Source: an uncultured Bacteroides sp. (GTDB lineage Bacteria > Bacteroidota > Bacteroidia > Bacteroidales > Bacteroidaceae). Taken from it: 33,307 nucleotides of DNA. Both the position numbers and the translations under genes were made by a program. Below are positions 1 through 7,620 of the stretch, one piece after another. The notes beneath the pieces were generated by a model. The model worked only from the letters and a program-made list of their open reading frames with translations. It did no database searches and was not told where the DNA came from. The stretch lies in NCBI GenBank assembly GCA_949288585.1, contig CASEKR010000024.1, positions 1-33,307 of the forward strand, read 5' to 3'. How positions within the stretch are numbered: position 1 is the first letter of the stretch; each line of letters starts with the position of its first letter.

Positions 1-1117
1 CAAGGTTCGCAGGTCAGTCCTTTCCATGGCGGAGATACGGATCAAAGTTGCCACCTCGGTGATTGAATAAGGGCTTTTGTAATCGGCTTTTATTCTTGCC
101 ACCGTAAGGTAGGCTATAATCGCCGCCCAGAGTTCTACTTTGACCGCGTTTTCCGAATACCCCCAAAGGGTTTTCACGGTGATGTTCTGCTTTATCCACT
201 TGAAGAAGACCTCTATGTCCTATCGGTGGCGGTACAGGGCGGATATTTCCGTGGCACCGACCTTGAAATTGTTGGATATAAGGTTTATAATATCGTCATT
301 ATTCGGGTCGTACACGCGTATGAACCGCATATTGTCGGGATAAAGCCTGCTTGACTCGTAGCCGGTAAGCCTGATATGCGAGTCCTCCAATATCCGTGAT
401 TTCGAATCCGTGATCTCCATCTGTTTGATGATGGCGAATCTCATGTTCCCCTTGGGACGGGATACCCAGAACGACTTGGCCTGGTGAAACGTAAAGAGGG
501 CCTTGAAATCTACATACGCCTTATCCATGACATAAAACGCGTATGGTTCAGGAGAGAGTCGGTCAAGTTCGTTGCTGTCATGCCATTTTCTGTCCGTGAT
601 GTGGATATTGGCAGGTATGCTTCCTCTCAGGTCGAGCAGTGTATGCATCTTGACGCGCCCTTGCCGTATTTCTCAAAAGCCCATGCTGCGAGCTTTATGC
701 TGGTCAATATGGTCATGGAATCCAAGGCATAAATCACATTGTCTATGGTTATGTCGGACAACTCGGCATTTGAGTACAAGATCCTTGCCTGTTCCATAAG
801 TAAGCATCCCAAACCCTCGAAAATGCGGTAATCCCTGTTCTCGTTGGCACGGGACAAGGATGTATGGGGAAGCCAAGATGATAAAGCATCCTGGAATGGG
901 TCTCAAGGAACAGGCAGATGTCCCTGAGCGAATCGCACCCCGTCAGTTGCCCGAAAAGCAAATGCAGGAGATGGTTATAGCTGTTCAGGTTCTTAGTGTG
1001 CCAATCACCTTTGTACCGCTTTACTATCTTATCGAACTGGTAAAGCGGAATAAGCTCCATGACTTGGGAAAATACAAACTTGCCTTGATTCATAATCCTG
1101 ATGCTTTTGGAGAACAA
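1..1117 (-). pseudogene. IS4-family transposase, degraded
   Basis: DDE transposase of the IS4 family, read on the minus strand and running off the window start. The N-terminal part (from 1117, or more likely the ATG at 1093, MNQGKFVFSQV) resembles the DUF4372-like N-terminus of Bacteroides IS4 transposases. The frame changes near 866-869 (one base short in a C run) and again near 652-656. The catalytic middle includes DKAYVDF. The signature Y-(2)-R-(3)-E-(6)-K is present across 192-235 as YRHR-x-DIEVFFKWIK, but the residue after YRHR, expected to be Trp, is a TAG at 220-222. Coding sense then continues cleanly to base 1. Two frameshifts plus a nonsense codon mean it is not expected to make active transposase. 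Family assignment rests on the YREK motif and overall resemblance. Confidence 0.85.
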
Positions 1118-1224
1118 CAGGACTAATAAATCATTTTCAAATCAAAAAGTCAAAGAATGACTGTAATTGATTAAATATTAATAGTTTAATAAAGGCGAAT
1201 TGATTTTTATCGTACCACTAATAA
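1118..1224. other. AT-rich non-coding stretch between two IS remnants
   Basis: This should hold the end of the IS4-type element upstream of its transposase and the junction with the IS110 remnant. I could not identify a convincing terminal inverted repeat or target duplication, since the other end of the IS4 element lies outside the window. Confidence 0.4.
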
Positions 1225-1320
1225 TCAAACTTCAAAATTTAAACGGGTCTGGTAGTCCGATACTGTCGGAAAAGCAGCCACGAAGCTGGCCTTGCTGATG
1301 TCGATTCCAATGTAAGTCAT
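1225..1320 (-). pseudogene. IS110-family transposase, N-terminal fragment
   Basis: From the ATG at 1318-1320 the minus strand reads MTYIGIDISKASFVAAF, then PTVSDYQT, before losing resemblance and stopping at 1225 (31 codons). The start YIGIDISKA is the hallmark N-terminus of IS110/IS116/IS902 DEDD transposases, where the first Asp (of GIDIS) is the first catalytic acidic residue. The remaining ~300 residues are missing, so this is the 5' end of an element cut off at about 1245, next to the IS4 remnant. The family call is confident because this N-terminal motif is distinctive; activity is impossible. Confidence 0.8.
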
Positions 1321-1540
1321 AACGTCTTTAATTTGGTTGAATACATCCTGTAATCTATCGTCGCTAACACGGGATCATTAGTCCCAACCCCAACGAACTA
1401 TCCAGATTTCAGATGTAAAGGCATGGGGACTGAACGTTTAAAACGGTTTCCATAACCACAAGCTCTACGGTCTTTGTCCATGCCTATTCAAAGAACTAAA
1501 TTATCAAACTTCTAACAAACGTACAAATGTACGACAGGCT
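1321..1540 (-). ncRNA. Possible IS110 left-end leader (bridge-RNA-like region), remnant
   Basis: About 220 nt of non-coding DNA directly upstream of the IS110 transposase start. In IS110 elements this region is known to encode a structured bridge RNA that pairs with target and donor DNA. Visible here are a 7-bp complementary pair GGCATGG (1420-1426) and CCATGCC (1478-1484) enclosing 51 nt, an alternative pair AGTCCC (1380-1385) with GGGACT (1426-1431), and a CGTACA/TGTACG inverted repeat near 1519-1534. The location and structure fit; the RNA itself is inference, and the left boundary of the element is not defined. Confidence 0.35.
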
Positions 1541-1549
1541 CTTAGTTTA

Positions 1550-1723
1550 AGGGTTTCTTATATATTTTACATCGACGGTGATTTTTATATTGATTCGCCT
1601 CAGGGAGCTACCAAGTATTTCTTTGGATTCAACTATGAGGAGGTAAAAGGGCTTAAGTATCTGCACCAGTTGCAGAATTTATATTACTTTTTGACTGATA
1701 AGGAATTGGAGGTAAAACTATGA
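1550..1723 (+). pseudogene. 3' fragment of an unknown gene
   Basis: An open frame with protein-like composition ends in TGA at 1721-1723, overlapping the ATG of the next gene by four bases (ATGA). The readable tail includes DGDFYIDSPQGATKYFF, then GFNYEEVKGLKYLHQ, and ends KELEVKL. No start codon is convincing upstream, where the frame runs into the IS110 leader, so this appears to be a gene whose 5' part was removed by the IS insertion or by recombination. The start given is only the approximate beginning of coherent sequence. I do not recognise the family. The ATGA overlap suggests it was originally the first gene of an operon with the next two. Confidence 0.5.
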
Positions 1724-2115
1724 GTGAAAAGAAAGAGAAGAATGTGGTTGCGAGAGTGGGCAACTTCGTGATTGTGAAAGAGAGCGGGAACGGTATGGAC
1801 TGGGTGTCGGTGAAGGCTGTGAGCGGGAACTGGACGGTGAGGTACCGGGGAGACAGCATGATGTACGGGTCTTTGCTGATGATGGCGAAGGACGAGGCGT
1901 TGCGTCCTTACCTGGAGAACTGGGTGACTTCGCTGTATGTGATGGCGCAGTCCGTGCCGGACCTGGAGTTTTACGGGGATTTCCTGAAGGCTTACCAGGC
2001 GTTGCAGGAACGGAGGGAGAATGCGCCCGCCACGGAAGAGGAGGACAAGGCCGCGCTGGAGGAGGTGCGGGTGATGGAAGAGATGAAGGAGGAATTGAAA
2101 GATGACAGGGGCTGA
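1720..2115 (+). CDS. Unknown protein, 131 aa
   Basis: Small soluble protein without signal peptide or membrane segment. The N-terminal half (about residues 8-55) is beta-rich in appearance (VGNFVIVKESGNGMDWVSV); the middle contains an aromatic helix (YLENWVTSLYVMAQS); the last ~35 residues are strongly charged (EEEDKAALEEVRVMEEM) and likely a coiled or extended helix. It overlaps the upstream fragment by 4 nt and the downstream gene by 14 nt, so the three are probably translated from one message ending at the hairpin at 2378-2412. The arrangement next to IS debris suggests accessory or prophage-derived DNA. No family recognised; a real gene judged by operon packing and composition. Confidence 0.7.
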   Translation: MSEKKEKNVVARVGNFVIVKESGNGMDWVSVKAVSGNWTVRYRGDSMMYGSLLMMAKDEALRPYLENWVTSLYVMAQSVPDLEFYGDFLKAYQALQERRENAPATEEEDKAALEEVRVMEEMKEELKDDRG

Positions 2116-2353
2116 CATTGAAATCAGGGACGGGTTCCTTATCAACGGTGAATCTGCCGAGCCTTTATCAGACGGGGTGTTGATTGCTTTCTATTCCAGC
2201 AGGCTTGTGAGATTAGAAAGTGAAGTCCAAGCCCTTGCGCAGATGTGCGAAGGATATAGTTCTGACATGTTTGAGCCGGAAAATGATTATGTGAAAGTCG
2301 TGGCTGATTTTGTGAAGGAACGGATTGAAAGAGAGAAAAATGGCGTGGGTTGA
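2102..2353 (+). CDS. Unknown protein, 83 aa
   Basis: Small acidic protein starting with MTGADIEIRDGFLINGES. It overlaps the 131-aa gene by 14 nt in another frame, which argues for translational coupling. The central segment (LVRLESEVQALAQM) is predicted by eye to be helical. No signal, membrane segment or recognised motif is visible. It is the last gene before a strong terminator at 2378-2412. Function unknown; possibly works with its upstream partner. Confidence 0.65.
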   Translation: MTGADIEIRDGFLINGESAEPLSDGVLIAFYSSRLVRLESEVQALAQMCEGYSSDMFEPENDYVKVVADFVKERIEREKNGVG

Positions 2354-2377
2354 ACCTTTCGTTTTATCCTTGCTTGA

Positions 2378-2412
2378 AATGAGCCGCCCGGGAAGGCGGC
2401 TCATTGTGTTTT
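2378..2412 (+). terminator. Rho-independent terminator of the small-gene operon
   Basis: Perfect 11-bp stem AATGAGCCGCC / GGCGGCTCATT with a 6-nt loop (CGGGAA), followed by GTGTTTTAT. It lies 25 bases after the stop of the 83-aa gene. Confidence 0.85.
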
Positions 2413-2488
2413 ATAACATAAATCAAGAAGATGGCTCAAACGCATATGATTTGTATATTCGCAAGAATAATCATCATACAATATTATT

Positions 2489-3187
2489 ATGCATATCATT
2501 CTCATCCTTTTGCTGGTTTTGATTATCATATTTAGTCCAGCCATATTGGGAATAACAGCCTTATCTTTGGCTGTTATATTGACTTTACTCCTTAAAATGG
2601 CCATACCTCTTTCTGTATTATTTATAACATATTGGATGCTGGGCTTCATAGAGAAGAAAAGGAATGGCAATTTGATATTCGGAAGATGTATGTTTGTTGT
2701 TTCCATGTTAATTGCCTCCATAATTTCCATAGTTTTATGGATAGGGGAACAATATGCGCTTTCGTGTCTTGTTTTTCTAATTTCCATAACCTATCAATCT
2801 GCAAAAAGGTATATTGATGGTTTGAAGAAATACGATAATTGGATAATTCATACGTCAGGGCTGATTCTTTCTTGGTATATCCCAATGGTTATATCGACTA
2901 TATTTTTCTATGATTATTTTACCTTGAACAAATTGGGCATAAGTGACTCTCCTGGCATTATTACTTATCTTATAGCATTATCCCCTCTATGTCTGTTTGC
3001 GCCTATCTTTTTTGAAAAAGGAAGAGGATTTGTAAACAGCATAAATAGCATTTATGTTTTTATCAAGAAGCGACCTTGCTATTTTTCTTGCATAATGATT
3101 TGTGCAATATCAGGTGTATTGTCTAATTATATATATTTGATTTTATATGAAATGATAATGAATTATCATTATAGCCATACTTTGTAG
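2489..3187 (+). CDS. Unknown polytopic membrane protein, 232 aa
   Basis: Hydrophobic protein with about six or seven predicted membrane segments: residues ~3-30 and 30-52 (LLLVLIIIFSPAILGI onward), 65-85, 88-103, 120-142, 158-175 and 197-220. Short charged loops such as EKKRNG and SAKRYIDGLKKYDN separate them. No catalytic motif or transporter signature is apparent. The DNA is clearly more AT-rich than the flanking core genes, a sign of separate origin. It has its own terminator (3215-3237) and lies alone between two hairpins. The start at 2489 gives a very hydrophobic N-terminus. Could be an immunity-like or transport-accessory protein, but nothing in the sequence proves a role. Confidence 0.7.
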   Translation: MHIILILLLVLIIIFSPAILGITALSLAVILTLLLKMAIPLSVLFITYWMLGFIEKKRNGNLIFGRCMFVVSMLIASIISIVLWIGEQYALSCLVFLISITYQSAKRYIDGLKKYDNWIIHTSGLILSWYIPMVISTIFFYDYFTLNKLGISDSPGIITYLIALSPLCLFAPIFFEKGRGFVNSINSIYVFIKKRPCYFSCIMICAISGVLSNYIYLILYEMIMNYHYSHTL

Positions 3188-3214
3188 CATATACATTGTG
3201 AAATACACTTTTGA

Positions 3215-3237
3215 GGCGGGCGTTGACCCGCCTTTTT
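3215..3237 (+). terminator. Rho-independent terminator after the membrane protein gene
   Basis: GGCGGG-cgttga-CCCGCC followed directly by TTTTT on the plus strand. On the minus strand the tract after the stem is not T-rich, so it mainly serves the plus-strand gene. Confidence 0.85.
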
Positions 3238-3878
3238 CATTGCGCGGTCGACTGCCTGCGTTTGGCTGCCTTGTAGAGGGAGCATTGGGAGCAGGTGAGG
3301 GGGAGGTAGTAGTGTATGGTGTTGTCCTCGGTCTGTATTTCGTCTTTCTTTGCCTGCGTGATGTCTGCGATAGTCTGCACGATTTTGAGCCAGTCGGAGG
3401 AACCGATGACTGCTTTCTTCTTGGCGACAAGGAGGTCTCGGAGTTGGTTTTCCTTGGATAGTTCGGACTGCATGTCGATGTCGTCAGGGGACGGTGTGGT
3501 TTCTTCTTTCCACCCAGGAAGAGGACGTCGGGGAAGAATATGGCGACGTTGCCCAGGAACTCCACGTGGCGTGCCGCTGCGATGTCCGGCGACAGTGTCT
3601 GGCCTGTCGTTCCGTCTTCCCGGACGGATATGGCTTGTTCCCCGTCCAAGGCGATGTACCGGCGTGCCTGTTCATGCCAATGATAGTGCGCACCGGGAAG
3701 GGGGGAGGTCGCAGAGAAAGACATGCATGGATATCGGATCCACGGCTCCGTTCTTGATGCGTGCGTTGATGAGTTCCATGCACTGCCCGTCGGAGGCAAT
3801 GCCTTCGTCTACGTTGCGGACGATGCCGTTTCTGATGGTTTCCATTATTGTTTTAATAAATGTCTGATTAGATGCCAA
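3237..3878 (-). pseudogene. Frameshifted accessory (possibly prophage-derived) gene(s)
   Basis: Coherent protein sequence on the minus strand is spread over frames. From the ATG at 3878 (or the internal METIRNG) it reads GIVRNVDEGIASDGQCMEL and INARIKNGAVDPI, then switches frame in a C6 run (3700-3705) to YHWHEQARRYIALDGEQ and FLGNVAIFFPDVLFLG. It switches again near 3513-3515 to DDIDMQSELSKENQL and ends with IHYYLPLTCSQCSLYKAAK, which has a CxxC pair. The last 78 residues (3237-3473, own ATG) could be a separate small gene. From memory, the CxxC tail resembles small proteins near phage-like modules in Bacteroides, but I cannot name it. Both frameshifts sit at homopolymers: decay, sequencing error or phase variation are all possible. 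Confidence 0.55.
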
Positions 3879-3884
3879 AACTAA

Positions 3885-3930
3885 ATGTATTTACTTAAGT
3901 ATTTTAACGAAAATACTAAGTGTTTTTAAA
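3885..3930. repeat. Weak copy of the 22-bp CTTAAG array (two units)
   Basis: TTTACTTAAGTATTTT is followed 22 bp later by AATACTAAGTGTTTTT, which lacks one T of the core. The same phrases and spacing occur in the arrays at 13452 and 22268. It lies just upstream of the frameshifted gene ending at 3237. Confidence 0.45.
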
Positions 3931-4084
3931 AAGAAAATGAAGGTCGTTTTTTGTAAATACATTTTAATGGATTCTTGTTCCTCCGCCAGGTGCTGCGTTC
4001 TGCGGGAATCACTAAAAACTTCCTAAATTATCTCTTCTTTTTCGGCAAAATGTGAATGAGCATGAGATTTTGAGTTATTTTCCC

Positions 4085-4092
4085 TATCTTTG
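4085..4092 (+). promoter_or_regulatory. Bacteroidetes -7 box for the META lipoprotein gene
   Basis: TATCTTTG matches TAnnTTTG exactly, 63 bases before the ATG. No good -33 TTTG was found at the usual distance. The box overlaps the TTG at 4090, which therefore cannot be the start codon. Confidence 0.6.
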
Positions 4093-4155
4093 CGGGATGG
4101 AAGCCGCTCTTTTACGGGCGATAGTATACGTGAAGTTGTTTATAAAGTTAAGACA

Positions 4156-4962
4156 ATGAGAAGAATGAGAAAAATCTTAGTATCTTTTTGCATGGCAGCC
4201 CTTGTGACTGGTTTGTCATCGTGTGGAACCTCTAAGAATGCGGCCGTCTTGGCTGACATTGACGGGGAATGGAATATCATCGAAATAAACGGCGCGGCCG
4301 TGGTGCCTGCCTCCGGACAGGCCTATCCTTACATAGGTTTTGACAAGTCGACGGGCCGCATCCACGGGAATGCCGGATGCAACCGCCTGATGGGCTCGTT
4401 CGATGTCAACGCCCAGCCGGGGAAGATTGACTTGAGCCAGCTGGGAACGACGCGCATGATGTGTCCCGACATGACGCTGGAACAAAATGTGCTGAACGTG
4501 TTGGCGCAAGTAAAGCAGTACGTCAAGCTGGGTGAGGAAAATATCGGCTTGTGCGGGAAATCGCTGAAGCGCCCTATACTTATATTAAAGAAGAAAGCGT
4601 CGGAGTTGACGCTGGCAGACTTGGACGGGAAATGGAAGATTGTGGAAGCCCAAGGGGGTGCCCTGCCCGATTCGCTGGAAAACCAGCCTTTTGTCCAAAT
4701 AAAGGCAGCGGAGAAAACCTTGCATGCCAACGCCGGGTGCAACATCCTCAACGGAGGCATTCGGACGGAGGAAGGCAACGCCGCCTCTATCTCTTTTCCG
4801 CAACTCATCAGCACCATGATGGCCTGCCCGGATATGGAGGTCGAAGACCGCGTGAAGCAGGCCTTGAACGCTACTCGGACTTTCGGCCGTTTGCAGGAAG
4901 GATGTATCGGCTTCTACGATGCAGGCAACACGCTGGTCATGGTCTTGGTCGCTTACGAATGA
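4156..4962 (+). CDS. Lipoprotein with two META (DUF306/HslJ-like) domains
   Basis: Predicted lipoprotein of 268 aa. The ATG at 4156 gives a basic n-region, a hydrophobic segment and a lipobox LSSC with Cys at residue 23; an ATG at 4165 is also possible. Two tandem META domains follow. The first (about residues 33-140) has NAGCNRLMGSF and TTRMMCPDM; the second (about 150-265) has NAGCNILNGG and MMACPDM. The repeated pair is characteristic of the HslJ/META family, linked in E. coli to heat-shock and novobiocin tolerance, and common as Bacteroides surface or periplasmic lipoproteins of unclear function. The two paired cysteines per domain may form disulfides (inference). Upstream of gyrA but with its own promoter. 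Confidence 0.9.
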   Translation: MRRMRKILVSFCMAALVTGLSSCGTSKNAAVLADIDGEWNIIEINGAAVVPASGQAYPYIGFDKSTGRIHGNAGCNRLMGSFDVNAQPGKIDLSQLGTTRMMCPDMTLEQNVLNVLAQVKQYVKLGEENIGLCGKSLKRPILILKKKASELTLADLDGKWKIVEAQGGALPDSLENQPFVQIKAAEKTLHANAGCNILNGGIRTEEGNAASISFPQLISTMMACPDMEVEDRVKQALNATRTFGRLQEGCIGFYDAGNTLVMVLVAYE

Positions 4963-4998
4963 CACACGAGAAGGCGGCGGAATCATAGCCTGAAAATT

Positions 4999-5028
4999 TT
5001 TGTATGTCAAAAAAAAAGGCTACCTTAG
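4999..5028 (+). promoter_or_regulatory. gyrA promoter
   Basis: TTTG (4999-5002), 18-bp A-rich spacer, then TACCTTAG (5021-5028), 7 of 8 to the Bacteroidetes -7 consensus. The gyrA ATG is 47 bases downstream. Confidence 0.6.
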
Positions 5029-5075
5029 CGTGGTTTTTTTCAAACGATACATTATTAATTAATCAAACAATATAA

Positions 5076-7586
5076 ATGCTTGAACAAGATAGAATTGTAA
5101 AAGTAAACATCGAGGAGGAAATGAAGTCGTCGTACATTGACTACTCTATGTCAGTCATCGTGGCGCGCGCCCTTCCTGATGTACGTGATGGTTTCAAACC
5201 CGTACATCGCCGTATCCTTTACGGCATGATGGGGTTGGGAAACACATCCGACAAACCCTATAAAAAATCGGCCAGAGTAGTGGGAGAGGTGCTGGGCAAG
5301 TACCACCCGCATGGCGACTCGTCGGTCTATGGAGCCTTGGTGCGCCTGGCACAACCTTGGTCCATGCGCTACATGCTGATAGACGGGCAAGGCAACTATG
5401 GCTCGGTGGATGGCGACAGCCCTGCGGCCATGCGATACACCGAATGCCGTTTGCGCAAAATCGGCGAAGACATGATGCAGGACATCGACAAGGAAACGGT
5501 CGACATGCAAAACAACTTCGACGACACTCTGCAGGAACCCACCGTCATGCCCACGCGCATTCCGAACCTCCTGGTGAACGGCGCTTCGGGCATTGCCGTG
5601 GGCATGGCCACCAACATGCCCACCCACAACCTTTCCGAGGTCGTCGACGCTTGCGTGGCCTACATTGATGACAACGATATTTCCATCGAAGAACTGATGG
5701 ACTACATCAAGGCACCGGATTTTCCGACGGGCGGATATATCTATGGCATGAGCGGCGTGCGCGAAGCCTACCTGACAGGGCGCGGACGCGTCATCATGCG
5801 CGCCAAGGCCGAGATAGAGACCGGGCAGGCGCACGACAAGATTGTTGTGACCGAAATTCCTTATGGCGTTAACAAAGCAGAACTGATTAAGGACATCGCC
5901 AACCTGGCTAATGAGAAAAAACTGGAAGGCATCTCTAACGCCAACGACGAATCGGACCGCGAAGGTATGCGCATTGTCATCGATGTGAAGCGCGATGCCA
6001 ATGCCAGCGTAGTGCTGAACAAACTATACAAGATGACCCAGTTGCAGACGTCGTTCAGCGTCAACAACGTGGCCCTGGTGCACGGGCGTCCGCGTTTGCT
6101 CAACCTGAAAGACCTCATTCGCTATTTCATCGAACACCGGCACGAAGTGGTCATCCGTCGTACCCAGTATGATTTGCGCAAAGCCAAAGAACGCGCCCAT
6201 ATCCTGGAAGGATTGATTATCGCGTCAGACAATATCGACGAAGTCATCCGCATCATCCGTGCGTCGCAAACGCCCAATGATGCAATCAACGGGTTGATGG
6301 AACGTTTTCAACTGACTGAAATACAAGCCCGGGCTATCGTTGAGATGCGTCTCCGCCAGTTGACCGGCCTCCAGCAGGAACAGTTGCATGCCGAATACGA
6401 AGAAATCCAAAAGAAGATAGCCTACTACGAACAGATTTTGTCCGATGACGAACTTTGCAAGAAGGTCATCAAGGACGAACTTCTGGAAGTGAAAGAAAAA
6501 TACGGTGATGAGCGCCGCTCCGAAATCGTCTATTCGTCCGAAGAATTTAATCCGGAAGACTTCTATGCCGATGATCAGATGATTATCACCATCTCGCACC
6601 TGGGCTACATCAAGCGTACACCTTTGAGCGAGTTCCATGCCCAAAACCGGGGCGGGGTAGGCTCGAAAGGTTCGGACACACGCGATGAAGATTTCGTTGA
6701 GCATATCTATCCAGCCACGATGCACAACACCATGATGTTCTTCACGCAAAAGGGCAAATGCTATTGGCTGAAAGTCTATGAAATCCCCGAAGGAGCCAAA
6801 AACTCTAAAGGACGAGCCATACAGAACCTGCTGAACATTGATGCAGATGATGCCGTGAATGCCTACTTGCGTGTTAAAAACCTCAATGATCAGGATTTCA
6901 TCAACTCTCATTATGTCCTGTTCTGCACAAAACAAGGCGTCATCAAAAAAACCCTCTTGGAGCAATATTCACGTCCCCGCCAGAACGGCGTAAATGCGAT
7001 AACTATCCGCGAAGACGACCGCGTTATCGAAGTGCGTATGACCAATGGTAACAACGAAATCATCATAGCCAACCGCAATGGGCGGGCCATCCGTTTCCAC
7101 GAAAGTGCCGTGCGTGTCATGGGACGTACCGCCACCGGCGTGCGTGGCATCACCTTGGACGAAGACGGCCAAGACGAAGTAGTGGGCATGATTTGCATTA
7201 AAGATTCTGCCACGGAAACGATTATGGTGGTCTCTGAACAAGGTTATGGCAAGCGTTCGGAACTGGAAGATTACCGCATTACCAACCGGGGCGGAAAAGG
7301 CGTGAAAACGATGAATATCACCGATAAGACGGGCAAACTGGTAGCTATCAAGTCTGTAACCGACGAGAATGACTTGATGATTATTAACAAATCCGGCATA
7401 ACCATCCGCCTCAAAGTGGCAGATGTGCGAGTGATGGGACGTGCGACGCAAGGTGTACGCTTAATTAACCTCGAAAAACGAAACGATGAGATTGGGTCCG
7501 TGTGCAAGGTGACTTCCGAAACAGCGGAGGAAGAACTTGAGAATGGGGATGACCTCAGCGGGATAGACAATGAAAATAACGAATAG
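5076..7586 (+). CDS. gyrA: DNA gyrase subunit A
   Basis: 836-aa GyrA, the DNA-breaking and rejoining subunit of type IIA topoisomerase (A2B2 with GyrB), which introduces negative supercoils. The N-terminal breakage domain has the catalytic tyrosine Y121 in AAMRYTE and the quinolone-determining segment [14 protein letters not shown] (S82, G86). The isoleucine-rich and coiled-coil region follows (about 340-500). The C-terminal beta-pinwheel carries a GyrA-box-like TNRGGKG, closer to gyrase than to ParC, which lacks it. The acidic tail ([12 protein letters not shown]) is typical. Start ATG at 5076 gives the standard N-terminus. The TPR-protein gene follows 34 bp later and may be cotranscribed. 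Confidence 0.97.
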   Translation: MLEQDRIVKVNIEEEMKSSYIDYSMSVIVARALPDVRDGFKPVHRRILYGMMGLGNTSDKPYKKSARVVGEVLGKYHPHGDSSVYGALVRLAQPWSMRYMLIDGQGNYGSVDGDSPAAMRYTECRLRKIGEDMMQDIDKETVDMQNNFDDTLQEPTVMPTRIPNLLVNGASGIAVGMATNMPTHNLSEVVDACVAYIDDNDISIEELMDYIKAPDFPTGGYIYGMSGVREAYLTGRGRVIMRAKAEIETGQAHDKIVVTEIPYGVNKAELIKDIANLANEKKLEGISNANDESDREGMRIVIDVKRDANASVVLNKLYKMTQLQTSFSVNNVALVHGRPRLLNLKDLIRYFIEHRHEVVIRRTQYDLRKAKERAHILEGLIIASDNIDEVIRIIRASQTPNDAINGLMERFQLTEIQARAIVEMRLRQLTGLQQEQLHAEYEEIQKKIAYYEQILSDDELCKKVIKDELLEVKEKYGDERRSEIVYSSEEFNPEDFYADDQMIITISHLGYIKRTPLSEFHAQNRGGVGSKGSDTRDEDFVEHIYPATMHNTMMFFTQKGKCYWLKVYEIPEGAKNSKGRAIQNLLNIDADDAVNAYLRVKNLNDQDFINSHYVLFCTKQGVIKKTLLEQYSRPRQNGVNAITIREDDRVIEVRMTNGNNEIIIANRNGRAIRFHESAVRVMGRTATGVRGITLDEDGQDEVVGMICIKDSATETIMVVSEQGYGKRSELEDYRITNRGGKGVKTMNITDKTGKLVAIKSVTDENDLMIINKSGITIRLKVADVRVMGRATQGVRLINLEKRNDEIGSVCKVTSETAEEELENGDDLSGIDNENNE

Positions 7587-7620
7587 ACATATCTATTAAT
7601 CACTTAATTACACTACAATC

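Noticed and set aside
851-870. TTGGCACG on the plus strand inside the IS4 remnant as a sigma-54 promoter
   Set aside because: The base pair 10 nt after the GG is GG, not GC, and it is inside old transposase coding sequence.
4090-4155. Longer start (TTG at 4090) for the META lipoprotein
   Set aside because: The TTG lies inside the -7 box and the extra residues would spoil the lipoprotein signal; ATG 4156 fits.
5151-5834. 227-codon minus-strand frame inside gyrA
   Set aside because: Antisense shadow of a highly conserved gene, with His/Val-rich composition typical of such shadows.
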